Shown here in pieces: positions 17,465-28,086 of a stretch of 64,000 nt of DNA. The stretch covers positions 2,206,501 to 2,270,500 of the forward strand of contig NZ_QRBB01000001.1 of NCBI RefSeq assembly GCF_003363135.1. Direction: 5' to 3'. The stretch is from Alteriqipengyuania lutimaris. Lineage in GTDB: Bacteria; Pseudomonadota; Alphaproteobacteria; Sphingomonadales; Sphingomonadaceae. The position numbers and the translations under genes were made by a program. Under the pieces are notes generated by a model, which made no database searches, was not told the DNA's origin, and was given only the letters and a program-made list of their open reading frames with translations. Each line of letters begins with the position of its first letter. The first letter of the stretch is position 1.

Positions 17465-18070
17465 ATGGACGAGATGATTGTCTCCATCATCGAACGGCTC
17501 GGCTATCTCGGCATCGCGATCCTCATGGCGCTCGAGAACATATTTCCGCCGCTCCCATCCGAAGCGATCATGGGGGCAGGCGCGCTCGCCGTGGCGAGCG
17601 ACCGGATGAGCTTCTGGCCACTACTGGCGTTCGGCACGGCGGGCACGGTGGCGGGCAATTACTGCTGGTTCTGGGTCGGCGACCGGGTGGGCTACGAAAA
17701 GCTCGGCCCCTTCATCGACAGGTGGGGCCGCTGGCTGACCCTCGAATGGGAGGATGTCGAACGCGCGTCGGACTTCTTCCAGAAACACGGCCAGTGGGCT
17801 GTCTTCTTCCTCCGCTTCTTCCCCGTGATGCGCACCATGATCTCGCTGCCCGCAGGCCTCGCGCATATGAACGTGTGGCGCTTCCTCGTTTTCACCACCG
17901 CAGGCGCGGCAATCTGGAACGTCATCCTGATCCTCGGCACGCAATGGCTCGTCGGCGCATTCGCCGACGTGCAGGACCTCGTCGGCTGGGTCCTGATCGG
18001 ATCGCTGGCCCTCGCGGTCGTCGGCTACGGCTGGCGGCTCTACACCTGGAAGCCCCGCGCCGAGCGCTAG
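17465..18070 (+). CDS. DedA family membrane protein
   Basis: A 201-residue polytopic inner-membrane protein of the DedA/SNARE-associated family, which includes lipid scramblase-type transporters (for example of undecaprenyl phosphate). Visible family blocks are ENIFPPLPSEAIM near residue 25, the G(x)2AGN segment GTAGTVAGNYCWFWVG, and the FLRFFPVMRTMISLPAGLAHM stretch, where Arg122 and Pro are conserved. The stop codon overlaps that of the convergent xerC gene by four bases. The start ATG has only a weak ribosome site. Confidence 0.9.
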   Translation: MDEMIVSIIERLGYLGIAILMALENIFPPLPSEAIMGAGALAVASDRMSFWPLLAFGTAGTVAGNYCWFWVGDRVGYEKLGPFIDRWGRWLTLEWEDVERASDFFQKHGQWAVFFLRFFPVMRTMISLPAGLAHMNVWRFLVFTTAGAAIWNVILILGTQWLVGAFADVQDLVGWVLIGSLALAVVGYGWRLYTWKPRAER

Positions 18071-18975
18071 GGCTCGCGCTTCTTTTCCCGGGGATGCGCG
18101 TCGCGATAGGTATCGAGCAGGCGCGCCGCGTCGACCTCGGTATAGATCTGCGTCGAGCCTAGGCTGGCATGGCCGAGCAGCTCCTGCAGGCTCCTGAGGT
18201 CCGCACCCGCGCCGAGCAGGTGCGAAGCGAAGGAGTGGCGCAGCGCGTGCGGCGTCGCATTCGAAGGCAGGCCGATCTCCGCGCGAACCTCGGCCACGGC
18301 GCGCTGGACGAGACCCGGGGCCAGAGCGCCGCCCCGGCTCCCGCGGAACAGCGGCTTGTCGGGTACCAGATCTTGCGGGCAGGCGGAGACATAGTCCGCG
18401 ATCGCCGTGCGGATCGCAGGCAGGATCGGCACGATGCGGGTCTTCCCTCCCTTGCCTGTCACCCGGATCGTTTCGCCCGGCGAAGCATGCTCGCCCGTGA
18501 GCGAGAGCGCCTCGCCCAGACGCATTCCCGCGCCGTAGAGCAGCAGCAGAACCGCGCGGTCGCGCAGGCCGGTCCACTCCTCGCGCCGCCCCTCGCCGAT
18601 CCGTTGCGCCATGTGAACCGCCTCGTCGGGCGTCACCGGGCGGGGCAGGGTGCGCTTGATGCGGGGGCCGCGCAGGCGCGGAGCCTGCGGGTCGTTCGCG
18701 CCCGTTTCGGCACGCGCGAAGGCGAGGAAGGCACGCAGCGCGGAAAGCTCGCGCGCGGCGGACCGGTTCGAAAGGCCATCGGCGCGGCGGCGCGCGAGCT
18801 GGGCGCGCAGGGCAGGGGCCTCCAGCTTCGCGACCGAGTGCCAGTCGTTCAGCCCGGTCGCATCGAGCAGCCGCTCGGCGGCCCGAACATAGGCGCGCAC
18901 GGTGTGCGGCGAGAGGCGCCGCTCTGCGGCAAGGTGGGTTTCCCAGCGTTGCAGCGGACCGGTCACGCCGCGCAC
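18067..18975 (-). CDS. xerC: Tyrosine recombinase XerC
   Basis: A 302-residue site-specific recombinase that with XerD resolves chromosome dimers at dif. It has an N-terminal SAM-like core-binding domain (1-100) and a catalytic domain with Arg152 (GAGMRLGEAL), Lys178 (KGGK), His243-Arg246 (HALRHS), His269 (LLGHAS) and Tyr278 (QIYTE), all present. It overlaps the end of hemW: the alternative start GTG 18964-18966 makes a GTGA overlap with the hemW stop and may be the true one, three codons shorter. As last gene of rph-rdgB-hemW-xerC it looks like core chromosomal XerC, not an element integrase. Confidence 0.9.
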   Translation of the reverse strand: MRGVTGPLQRWETHLAAERRLSPHTVRAYVRAAERLLDATGLNDWHSVAKLEAPALRAQLARRRADGLSNRSAARELSALRAFLAFARAETGANDPQAPRLRGPRIKRTLPRPVTPDEAVHMAQRIGEGRREEWTGLRDRAVLLLLYGAGMRLGEALSLTGEHASPGETIRVTGKGGKTRIVPILPAIRTAIADYVSACPQDLVPDKPLFRGSRGGALAPGLVQRAVAEVRAEIGLPSNATPHALRHSFASHLLGAGADLRSLQELLGHASLGSTQIYTEVDAARLLDTYRDAHPREKKREP

Positions 18976-20126
18976 AGGTCCGCAGGCACCAGCTCGGCCA
19001 GCAACGCGTCGAGCAGCGGCATCCCCTGCTCGGTCACGGTGATCCGGCTTCCGTCGCGCTCGACGAAGCCGAGCCCGGCATAAAACGTCGCGCGCCGTTC
19101 ATCTATCAGCCCGCCGGGCATGGTGCCGAAGCGCGCGGCGAGTGCGGCAAGATCGACGCCCTCGGCAAGGCGCAGCCCCATCAGCAGCGCTTCGCTCAGC
19201 TGCTCTTCGCGGCCAAGCGCGCGCTCCTCCGCCATGCCGTGGCCGTGCTCGGTGACGCGGCGCAGATACGCCTCGGGCTTCTTGTGCCGGATCGTCGCGT
19301 GGCCGCCGCGCCTTCCATGCGCGCCCGGGCCGATGCCGACATAGTCGCGGTAGCGCCAGTAGGTGAGGTTGTGGTGGCTTTGTGCACCTTCATGCGCGTG
19401 GTTGCTGATTTCGTAGGCGGGGAGCCCCGCCGCGCGCGTCTGCTCCTGCGTCTGGACGAACAGGTCGGCGGCCTCGTCCGGGTCCATCGGCGTCAGCCGG
19501 CCGCGTGCCACGGCCCCGGCGAACCCCGTGCCCGGCTCGATCGTGAGCTGATAGAGCGAGAGATGCTCGGTCCCGAAGGCGAGCGCGCGCGCCAGCTCCG
19601 CTTCCCACTCGGCGGCGCTCTGGCCGGGGCGGGCGTAGATCAGGTCGAAACTGACCCGCCCGAACAGCGCCTGCGCGCTTTCGAGGGCGGCGATCGCTTC
19701 GGCAGCGCTGTGTTTGCGGCCGAGGAAGGCGAGCGCCTCGTCGTGGAGCGATTGCACGCCCAGCGACACGCGGTTGACCCCGGCGGCCCGGAATTCGGCG
19801 AACTTGCCCGCTTCGTAGGAGGTCGGGTTCGCCTCCAGCGTAATCTCGGCATCGGGGGCGAGGCCCCACAGGCGCTGCGCCTCTTCGATCAGCGCTCCCG
19901 CCAGCGCGGGCGGCATCAGCGAAGGCGTGCCGCCGCCGAAGAAGATCGATCCGATGCGCGCATCCGCGGTCAGCCGATGCTCGTGCGCCATGTCCGCCAG
20001 CAGTGCCGCCCGCCATGCGTCGGCATCAACGCTCTCGCGAACATGGCTGTTGAAGTCGCAATAGGGGCACTTCTTCAGGCAGAAGGGCCAGTGGATATAG
20101 AGCGCAAGATCGGTGGCGGCGGGCAT
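18963..20126 (-). CDS. hemW: Radical SAM protein HemW
   Basis: A 387-residue radical SAM enzyme of the HemW family, thought to insert haem into respiratory enzymes; often misnamed coproporphyrinogen oxidase. The 4Fe-4S motif is C16xxxC20xxC23 (CLKKCPYC), followed by FFGGGTPSLM. The HNLTYW motif in the second half is the HemW signature, and the extra cysteine found in true HemN is absent. It reads leftward after rdgB and overlaps xerC. Confidence 0.9.
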   Translation of the reverse strand: MPAATDLALYIHWPFCLKKCPYCDFNSHVRESVDADAWRAALLADMAHEHRLTADARIGSIFFGGGTPSLMPPALAGALIEEAQRLWGLAPDAEITLEANPTSYEAGKFAEFRAAGVNRVSLGVQSLHDEALAFLGRKHSAAEAIAALESAQALFGRVSFDLIYARPGQSAAEWEAELARALAFGTEHLSLYQLTIEPGTGFAGAVARGRLTPMDPDEAADLFVQTQEQTRAAGLPAYEISNHAHEGAQSHHNLTYWRYRDYVGIGPGAHGRRGGHATIRHKKPEAYLRRVTEHGHGMAEERALGREEQLSEALLMGLRLAEGVDLAALAARFGTMPGGLIDERRATFYAGLGFVERDGSRITVTEQGMPLLDALLAELVPADLCAA

Positions 20127-20173
20127 GTGGGGGATCTAGGCCGCGCGGCCCCGCATGGCCAGTGCACGGTCGC

Positions 20174-20803
20174 TTACTCGCCGAATTGCTCCGCCACCAG
20201 CTTGGCAAAGGCGTCCGCACGGTGGCTGATGCCGCTTTTGTACTCGGGCTCGAGCTCCGCGAAGGTTTGCTCGTGGTTCTCGGGCACGAAGACGGGATCG
20301 TAGCCGAAGCCCATCTCCCCGCGCGGCGGCCAGGTGAGCGAGCCGGGCGCGACGCCTTCGTATACCGCATGTTCGCCATCGGGCCAGGCAAGCGCGAGCA
20401 CGCAATGGAAGCTCGCGCTGCGATTGACGTCGGGGCCCTGCTGCGCGAGCAGGCCTTCGACCTTGCCCATCGCCATATACCAGTCGCGGCCCGGCTCGCC
20501 TTCGAACCACTGCCGCTCCGCCCAGTCGGCGGTGTAGACGCCGGGGCGCCCATCGAGCGCGGCGACCGACAGGCCACTGTCGTCGGAAAGCGACACGATG
20601 CCCGAGCCTTCCGCCGCCGCACGCGCCTTGAGCAGCGCGTTCTCGACGAAGTTGGTGCCCGTCTCCTCCGGCTCGGGCAGGCCGAGCGATCCTGCGGACA
20701 GGCACTCCACCCCATAAGGCGCGAGCAAGGCCTGAATTTCCTTCAGCTTGCCCGCATTATGCGTCGCGATGACGAGCTTGCCCGAGCCGATGCGGCGGGT
20801 CAT
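20174..20803 (-). CDS. rdgB: RdgB/HAM1 family dITP/XTP pyrophosphatase
   Basis: A 209-residue house-cleaning enzyme that hydrolyses non-canonical purine triphosphates (dITP, XTP). Motifs: [14 protein letters not shown] at the N-terminus, the [25 protein letters not shown] block and GFGYDPVF near residue 160. Its ATG overlaps the rph stop as ATGA (20800-20803), so it is translationally coupled to rph. The frame is open further upstream inside rph. Confidence 0.95.
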   Translation of the reverse strand: MTRRIGSGKLVIATHNAGKLKEIQALLAPYGVECLSAGSLGLPEPEETGTNFVENALLKARAAAEGSGIVSLSDDSGLSVAALDGRPGVYTADWAERQWFEGEPGRDWYMAMGKVEGLLAQQGPDVNRSASFHCVLALAWPDGEHAVYEGVAPGSLTWPPRGEMGFGYDPVFVPENHEQTFAELEPEYKSGISHRADAFAKLVAEQFGE

Positions 20804-21513
20804 TTCACCGCAGCGTCCTGCGCCTTGAAGATCTCGCCGCAGCCCATCTGCGCCAGGCGCAGGAGGCGCAGCAGCGCTTCTTCGTCGTAGGCCGCGCCTT
20901 CGGCAGTGGCCTGCACTTCGGCGATCTTGCCGCCTTCGATCAGTACGAAGTTGGCATCGGCATCGGCGTTGCTGTCCTCGTCGTAATCGAGGTCGAGCAC
21001 CGGGGTGCCCTTGTAAACGCCGCAGGAAACCGCGGCGATCTTGCCGGTGATGGGGTCTTCGACGATCGCGCCCGACTTCTTCAGCCCGTCGATGGCGAGC
21101 CTGAGCGCGACCCACGCGCCCGAAATCGCCGCCGTCCGGGTTCCGCCATCGGCCTGGATCACGTCGCAATCGAGCGTGATCTGACGCTCGCCGAGCTTTT
21201 TCATGTCTACGACCGCGCGCAAGGAGCGCCCGATAAGCCGCTGAATTTCCTGCGTTCTGCCCGACTGCTTGCCGCGCGCCGCCTCGCGGCTGCCGCGGGT
21301 ATGCGTGGCGCGCGGGAGCATCGAATATTCGCCCGTGACCCAGCCCGCACCCTTGCCGCGCATCCACGGCGGCACGGAATTCTCGACGCTCGCGGTGCAC
21401 AGCACGCGCGTATCGCCGAAGCTGATGAGGCAGCTGCCCTCGGCATGCTTGGTGTAGCCGGTTTCGATGGAAATGGCGCGCATCTGGTCGGGCGCACGGC
21501 CTGAAGGTCTCAT
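20800..21513 (-). CDS. rph: Ribonuclease PH
   Basis: A 237-residue phosphorolytic 3'-5' exoribonuclease that trims tRNA precursors. It begins [12 protein letters not shown], with [19 protein letters not shown], the phosphate-site [19 protein letters not shown] and the [18 protein letters not shown] metal-binding stretch. It heads the leftward rph-rdgB-hemW-xerC run and is divergent from the DUF6438 lipoprotein gene. Confidence 0.97.
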   Translation of the reverse strand: MRPSGRAPDQMRAISIETGYTKHAEGSCLISFGDTRVLCTASVENSVPPWMRGKGAGWVTGEYSMLPRATHTRGSREAARGKQSGRTQEIQRLIGRSLRAVVDMKKLGERQITLDCDVIQADGGTRTAAISGAWVALRLAIDGLKKSGAIVEDPITGKIAAVSCGVYKGTPVLDLDYDEDSNADADANFVLIEGGKIAEVQATAEGAAYDEEALLRLLRLAQMGCGEIFKAQDAAVK

Positions 21514-21623
21514 GGAATGTCCTCTGATCTGTCTGTTCGCCAGCGCCGTAGCGGCCTATTCATCGGGTGGCCAGTGGACTTGCCGCAAGCAGGTCCGAAC
21601 CCGACAATGAAAAGGCCCTGCCG

Positions 21624-22133
21624 ATGCTCCGCCATGCACTTCCCGTTCTTGCCGCCCTCCCGCTCGCGGCCTGTGCCACTCCCGCGATCGAAGACACGCC
21701 CGCTTCATCGATCGAATATAGTCTCACGCCATGCTTCGGCTTCTGCCCTTCCTTCTCGCTGGCGGTGAACGAGGACGGGAAAGGCACCTTCGACGGCGAG
21801 CGCTTCGTTGCGCACGAGGGTCCGGCCCAGTTCACCGCCAGCCGCGCGCAGGCGGCAGCCTTCGCCCGCCGTCTCGCCCCATTCCGCCCCGAAAGCTCGG
21901 TGTCCTACGGCTACGAGAATTGCGACGGGCCGGTGGCGACCGACAGCCCATCGGTGAAAATCACCTGGCGCGAGCCGGGCAGCGAGCCGGTGACCCTCAA
22001 GTGGTACATGGGATGTCGCCAGCCCGGCCTGACCGAGAACCGCGACGCGCTCTACAAGGCATGGCGGGAGCTGCCGGTGGACGAGCTTGTCGGCTCGGAC
22101 GAAGAGCGCCAGACCTATGGCAGAGTCGACTGA
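21624..22133 (+). CDS. Lipoprotein with DUF6438-like domain
   Basis: A 169-residue lipoprotein: signal peptide with lipobox LAAC (Cys14 counting from this ATG), then a domain with the pattern TPCFGFCPSFSLAVNEDGKGTFDG typical of DUF6438, plus two further cysteines (ENCDG, MGCRQP). Four mature cysteines suggest disulfides in the periplasm. The frame is open from 21567, but the ATG at 21624 gives a proper signal peptide. It sits between the divergent rph and hrcA. Confidence 0.75.
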   Translation: MLRHALPVLAALPLAACATPAIEDTPASSIEYSLTPCFGFCPSFSLAVNEDGKGTFDGERFVAHEGPAQFTASRAQAAAFARRLAPFRPESSVSYGYENCDGPVATDSPSVKITWREPGSEPVTLKWYMGCRQPGLTENRDALYKAWRELPVDELVGSDEERQTYGRVD

Positions 22134-22159
22134 TCGCCCATCGACACTAGATAGGTGCA

Positions 22160-23200
22160 ATGACCACTCCACCGCTGACCGAACTGACCGACCGCACGCG
22201 CGACATCTTTCGCCTGGTGGTCGAGCAGTACCTCAGCACCGGCCAGCCCGTCGGCTCGAAGACGCTGGCGCAGGGCGGGGCGGTGGACCTCTCGCCCGCG
22301 TCGATCCGCAGCGTTCTGGCCGATCTCGAAAAGCTCGGCCTGCTCGCCGCGCCGCATGTCTCGGCCGGGCGCAAGCCGACCGAGAGCGGATTGCGGCTGT
22401 TCGTCGACGGGATGATGCAGATCAGCCAGCCCAGTGCGGAGGAACGCCGCGCGATCGAAGCGCGACTGGGCGATCCGGGGCCGATGGAGGCGCGGCTCGA
22501 ACAGGCGAGCACCATGCTCTCCGACCTCTCGGGCGCGGCGGGGATGGTGTTCGTGCCTACCGCCGAACGCAGGCTGACACAGATGAGCTTCGTGCCGCTC
22601 GACGCGAAGCGCGCGCTCGCCGTGCTGGTCGATGCCAATGGCCAGATCGAGAACCGGCTGATCGAGCTTGCAGGCGTGGACGTGGGCACGCTCGAAAGCG
22701 CGTCGAACTACCTTTCCGCCCGGCTCGCCAATCGCAGCCTCGGCGAAGCGATCAAGGAGATCGAAGCCGAGATCGAAGGCGGGCGCAGCGCGCTCGACGA
22801 AGCGAGCAAGACGCTGGTCCAGAAAGGCATCGCGATGTGGAGCGAGGATGCCGAACGCAGCCCGGTGTTCATCGTGCGCGGTCAGGCCAAGCTGCTCGAC
22901 GACGAAGCGGTAGGCGATGTCGAACGCGTGCGGCAGCTGCTCGACCAGCTGGAGAACAAGCAGGCCGTGGCGCAGGTGCTGGAGCGGGCGCGCGCGGCGC
23001 AGGCCACGCGAATCTACATCGGCAGCGAAAATCGCCTCTTCGCGCTGAGCGGTTCCTCTGTTATCGCCTCGCCCTTCCGCGACCGGGATGGGAACATCGT
23101 GGGCGTGCTGGGGGTTATCGGCCCCACGCGCTTGAACTACGCACGTATCGTTCCCATGGTCGATTTCACTGCACAATCGCTGGGCCGGTTGACCGGCTAA
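22160..23200 (+). CDS. hrcA: Heat-inducible transcription repressor HrcA
   Basis: A 346-residue repressor that binds CIRCE operators and is controlled by GroE. The winged-helix N-terminus carries the recognition segment SPASIRSVLADLEKLGLL and the wing HVSAGRKPTESGLR; the C-terminal half is the GAF-like and inserted domain ending NYARIVPMVDFTAQSLGRL. It precedes grpE by 23 bases. I see no CIRCE sequence (TTAGCACTC-N9-GAGTGCTAA) upstream of any gene in this window, so its targets (usually groES-groEL) lie elsewhere. Confidence 0.95.
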   Translation: MTTPPLTELTDRTRDIFRLVVEQYLSTGQPVGSKTLAQGGAVDLSPASIRSVLADLEKLGLLAAPHVSAGRKPTESGLRLFVDGMMQISQPSAEERRAIEARLGDPGPMEARLEQASTMLSDLSGAAGMVFVPTAERRLTQMSFVPLDAKRALAVLVDANGQIENRLIELAGVDVGTLESASNYLSARLANRSLGEAIKEIEAEIEGGRSALDEASKTLVQKGIAMWSEDAERSPVFIVRGQAKLLDDEAVGDVERVRQLLDQLENKQAVAQVLERARAAQATRIYIGSENRLFALSGSSVIASPFRDRDGNIVGVLGVIGPTRLNYARIVPMVDFTAQSLGRLTG

Positions 23201-23223
23201 CAGGGCACAATTCACGAAGACTT

Positions 23224-23856
23224 ATGCAAGACAACAACGATCCCAAGGACGAACCCGTTCGCGAGAACGACGCTCTCGACGCAGAGGCGGAGAAGGAACT
23301 GGCCGGCGTGCCCGAACATCTTCGCGACCAGGGCGAGGATGACGATGACGACGCGGGCGAGAGCAATGGCGGCGTCGACCAGATGGCCGAGGCGATCGCC
23401 AGCCTGAAGGAAGACCTCGAAAAGTCGCATCAGGAAGTCCTCTACGCCCGCGCCGAAACGCAGAACGTGCGTCGCCGGCTGGAAAAGGACATCGCCGATA
23501 CCCGCGCCTATGCAGCGACCGGTTTCGCGCGCGACATCCTGTCCGTGTCGGACAATCTGGTGCGCGCGATCGAATCCATTCCCGAAGACCTGCGCGAAGA
23601 CGACAAGTTCAAGGGACTGGTCGCCGGGATCGAGGCGACCCAGCGCGAGCTGGAGCGCGTCTTCAGCCAGCACGGCGTGACGCGGGTGGCGGCCAAGGGC
23701 CTGCCGCTCGACCCCAATGTGCACCAGGCGATGATGGAAATCCCGAGCGACGAGGCAGAGCCGGGCACGGTCATCCAGGAAATGCAGGCAGGCTATCTGA
23801 TCCGCGATCGCCTGCTGCGTCCTGCGCTGGTCGGTGTCGCGAAGAAGCCGGACTGA
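23224..23856 (+). CDS. grpE: Nucleotide exchange factor GrpE
   Basis: A 210-residue co-chaperone that releases ADP from DnaK. It has an acidic disordered N-terminus (EDDDDDAGES), a long coiled coil (about 55-120, ASLKEDLEKSHQEVLYARAETQNVRRRLEKD) and the beta-wing with NVHQAMMEIPSDEAEPGTV. It follows hrcA closely and is likely co-transcribed. DnaK and DnaJ are encoded 2.2 kb downstream, after four intervening genes. Confidence 0.95.
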   Translation: MQDNNDPKDEPVRENDALDAEAEKELAGVPEHLRDQGEDDDDDAGESNGGVDQMAEAIASLKEDLEKSHQEVLYARAETQNVRRRLEKDIADTRAYAATGFARDILSVSDNLVRAIESIPEDLREDDKFKGLVAGIEATQRELERVFSQHGVTRVAAKGLPLDPNVHQAMMEIPSDEAEPGTVIQEMQAGYLIRDRLLRPALVGVAKKPD

Positions 23857-23927
23857 GTTCGACGCTCCGGAACCGGAAGACCTCCCCAAAGCTTTGATGG
23901 TGATCAAGGTTAAGAGGAGAGTCTCCC

Positions 23928-24218
23928 ATGAAATCGCGTTTCGCCCTTATTCCCGTCGCCCTGGTCTCGGCCCTGTCGCTTAGCGCGTGCGCTGAAAACT
24001 ACTCCGCAGAAGGTGGCCTAGGCGGTGCCGCTCTTGGTGCCGCCGCCGCCGCCGTAACCGGGGGCGACATCACCCGCTACGCGCTCGCTGGTGCCGCCGC
24101 GGGTGCGCTGGCCGGCTATTTCGTCGACAAGGACGATAGCTGCGATGGTTACGACCGTGACGGCTATCTCGACGAAGACTGCTTCGGCACGCGCGGCTAT
24201 CCTGCCGATCCGCGCTGA
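23928..24218 (+). CDS. Glycine-zipper lipoprotein
   Basis: A 96-residue lipoprotein with lipobox LSAC (Cys21). The mature part is a YMGG-like glycine zipper (GGLGGAALGAAAAAVTGG...AGAAAGALAGYFVD) followed by a short acidic tail with two cysteines (DSCDG, DCFG). Such proteins insert in or span the outer membrane or help envelope integrity. AGAGGAGAG-type ribosome bases precede the ATG. A strong intrinsic terminator follows at 24243-24272. Confidence 0.8.
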   Translation: MKSRFALIPVALVSALSLSACAENYSAEGGLGGAALGAAAAAVTGGDITRYALAGAAAGALAGYFVDKDDSCDGYDRDGYLDEDCFGTRGYPADPR

Positions 24219-24242
24219 TCGGTTCGATAAGCTGGATGACCG

Positions 24243-24272
24243 AAAGGGCCGCCCTGCAAGGGGCGGCCTTTT
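24243..24272. terminator. Bidirectional intrinsic terminator
   Basis: A 12-bp stem AAAGGGCCGCCC / GGGCGGCCTTTT (24243-24254 and 24261-24272, one G-T pair) around the loop TGCAAG. T-runs on the right and A-runs on the left make it work for both convergent genes, the glycine-zipper lipoprotein and the membrane protein at 24273-24845. Confidence 0.85.
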
Positions 24273-24845
24273 CTATTGCAGGTACAGGACGAGGTAGCGC
24301 ACGCTCAGCGCCACCAGCACGACCGCATGAACGCGGCGGCTGCGCGAGACGATCAGGATCGCCATCATCGCGACGAACAGCACGGTCGGGCCGATGGTCA
24401 AGGGACTGAGCAACTGCTCGCGCACCTGCGGCAGGCTGAGCAGGTAGACCCACTGGACCACCACCAGCGCGATGAGCATGCCCATCACCGTGCGGCAGAC
24501 GCGGAAATAGTGCGTGTCGAGGCTGGTGAAGCGATCCGGATCGCTCGGGAAAACGAGCCGCGCGGCGAGGTAATACGCGCTCGCGAAAACCACGACCGCC
24601 AGCAGCGTCGACGACGTGACCGACACGAAGTTCTGCACGCTCCACGAAAACATCCAGAACGACAGCAGGTCGAGGATCACGAAGATCGCGAGCAGCGGGG
24701 TCAGCCAGCCGATGGTGAACTGGTCACCGCCGGCGTCGCTGGCGAAGCGGAGTTCGAGCGTGCGGCCGAGGCCGGACAGGACTTCCACCAGCGAAAGGCC
24801 GAGCGCGAGCGCGTAGAGCGCGAAGATGAATTCGAATTCGGTCAC
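24273..24845 (-). CDS. Unknown polytopic membrane protein
   Basis: A 190-residue protein with about five hydrophobic segments (EFIFALYALALGLSLVEVLSGL at the start, then four more to the C-terminus). No family is recognised with confidence. The start is GTG 24843-24845, which overlaps the stop of the preceding HExxH protein as GTGA, so the two are translationally coupled. Longer in-frame readings run inside the upstream gene and are not supported. Confidence 0.7.
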   Translation of the reverse strand: MTEFEFIFALYALALGLSLVEVLSGLGRTLELRFASDAGGDQFTIGWLTPLLAIFVILDLLSFWMFSWSVQNFVSVTSSTLLAVVVFASAYYLAARLVFPSDPDRFTSLDTHYFRVCRTVMGMLIALVVVQWVYLLSLPQVREQLLSPLTIGPTVLFVAMMAILIVSRSRRVHAVVLVALSVRYLVLYLQ

Positions 24846-25372
24846 GTGTCCGCGCCGGGGAATCGCACCAGCAGATCGTAGGCGTCCCGGTCGGCGATGC
24901 CCGCCACGCGCACGCCGTTCCTGAGCCAGAAGGCGTGCTTCACGATTTCCGCCTGCTGCTCGATCCCGTACTTCTCGAGGCTCCAGCCCGGCTTGAGGCT
25001 GTAGTCGTAGCGGCACCACGGATGGCGGTGGAGCGGCAGGTACCATTCGCCCTTGCTCTGGGTCTGCCACACATGCGTCATCTCGTGGATGAAATGGCCC
25101 TGCCGGTGATGGTTGCCGGCGGAAAAATCGTCGCAGTAGCCGGCCGCGCCGGGGTGGAAGTGCAGGTGGCCCTGCGGTGCCATGGTGGTGTTCTTCGGCT
25201 GGAAGAACGCCCACTTGCGCCGCCGGATCGTCACCTTGCGATAGTCGATCGCGGTGCCGAACACCGACCTGGCAAGCGCAACCTCGCCCGCCGTCAGCCG
25301 CCGCTCCCCACCCGCGGGGCAGGGAGCGACCGCATTGTCATGGGTAGCGGCGTCGATCGGATGATCGGGCAC
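24842..25372 (-). CDS. HExxH putative zinc peptidase-like protein ('vgr related')
   Basis: A 176-residue cytoplasmic protein with the gluzincin-type motif HEMTH (96-100) in the context FIHEMTHVWQ, found in DUF4157-like peptidase domains. A histidine-rich stretch (HLHFHPG, NHHRQGH) precedes it. Relatives in sphingomonads are annotated 'vgr related protein' without proof of a type VI secretion link; no secretion genes are in the window. It ends in a GTGA overlap with the membrane protein gene, suggesting a functional pair. Confidence 0.7.
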   Translation of the reverse strand: MPDHPIDAATHDNAVAPCPAGGERRLTAGEVALARSVFGTAIDYRKVTIRRRKWAFFQPKNTTMAPQGHLHFHPGAAGYCDDFSAGNHHRQGHFIHEMTHVWQTQSKGEWYLPLHRHPWCRYDYSLKPGWSLEKYGIEQQAEIVKHAFWLRNGVRVAGIADRDAYDLLVRFPGADT

Positions 25373-25409
25373 GTTGGTCGATTCCGCGCTGGCGTCGCTA
25401 TCTCGCGAT

Positions 25410-25874
25410 TCAGCGCTCCGCGTCGGCGGGCATGATCTCGGCCTCGAACTCCATCGTCGATCCGCCCGCCATGGTCAGCGTGACCGTGGTCTCGCCGCCC
25501 GCTTCGAGCGAGGGATCGAGTTCGAACGCCATCACGTGCAGATCGCCCGGCGCGAAGCTGGTGGTTTCGCCCGGCTGGACGGTCACGATGCCGATAGAGC
25601 CCATCTCGGTGTCGTCGTATTCCATGTAATCGTGCAGTTCCGCGCTCGCCGCGCCTTCGACATCGGCACGGCGGATGGAGACGGCGCGGTCGCCGCTGTT
25701 CGCAAGCTCGAAATAGACGACCCCCGGATTGCCTTCCACTGCGGGCAGGAACAGGCGGCCTTCCGAGGCGGTCAGCGGGGCGGCGACTTCCTCGGTCTCC
25801 GCAGGCTCTTCGGAGCAGGCGCCGAGCGCGATCGTGCCCGCAACAAGTGCGACGGACGGCAAAAACGATTTCAT
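25410..25874 (-). CDS. PCu(A)C-type periplasmic copper chaperone
   Basis: A 154-residue lipoprotein-like protein: signal with lipobox LGAC (Cys20), an acidic linker, and a PCu(A)C domain whose copper ligands fit the family layout (His in LHDYMEYDD, Met in TEMGSI, then HVM). It would deliver Cu(I) to the CuA site of cytochrome oxidase. GGGAG lies about 12 bases upstream of the ATG at 25872-25874. It is divergent from dnaK. Confidence 0.85.
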   Translation of the reverse strand: MKSFLPSVALVAGTIALGACSEEPAETEEVAAPLTASEGRLFLPAVEGNPGVVYFELANSGDRAVSIRRADVEGAASAELHDYMEYDDTEMGSIGIVTVQPGETTSFAPGDLHVMAFELDPSLEAGGETTVTLTMAGGSTMEFEAEIMPADAER

Positions 25875-25927
25875 CTTCAAGTATCTCCCTGACTTTCGTC
25901 CCGGTGTACGACTACGCGCAAGCGTCT

Positions 25928-25958
25928 CTTGTGCCAAGGACAAGCACACCTATATCCG
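25928..25958 (+). promoter_or_regulatory. RpoH (sigma-32) type promoter of dnaK
   Basis: CTTG at 25928-25931, a 17-base spacer, then CCTATATCCG at 25949-25958. This matches the alphaproteobacterial heat-shock promoter pattern CTTG-N17/18-CYTATNTNNG at every defined position. Transcription would begin near 25965, leaving a leader of about 80 bases before the dnaK ATG. Confidence 0.85.
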
Positions 25959-26047
25959 CGGCTGAACCAGAGCTGCCGAGCGGCGCGCCCTTGGACGGGG
26001 CGTCGCAGAGTGCAGTGTCCAACATAGCCAATAGGATGCGGGGTATC

Positions 26048-28000
<1,953 letters not shown>

Positions 28001-28086
28001 GCCGGACGGTTATGAAAAACGGGCACCGCGCAGGCCATCCGGTCTGCGCGGGCCTGCCCACGCTTGCTGCACCGGTGCTCTGAATA

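Noticed and set aside
18067..18975. XerC considered as a phage or island integrase.
   Set aside because: It is coupled to the rph-rdgB-hemW housekeeping run with no att site, tRNA or cargo nearby; it looks like the chromosomal dimer-resolution recombinase.
18963..20126. Oxygen-independent coproporphyrinogen III oxidase (HemN).
   Set aside because: It lacks the extra HemN cysteine and has the HNxTYW HemW motif.
22087..22180. RpoH-type promoter before hrcA.
   Set aside because: A CTTG and a CCTAT block exist but are 24 bases apart and mismatch the consensus at the seventh position of the downstream block.
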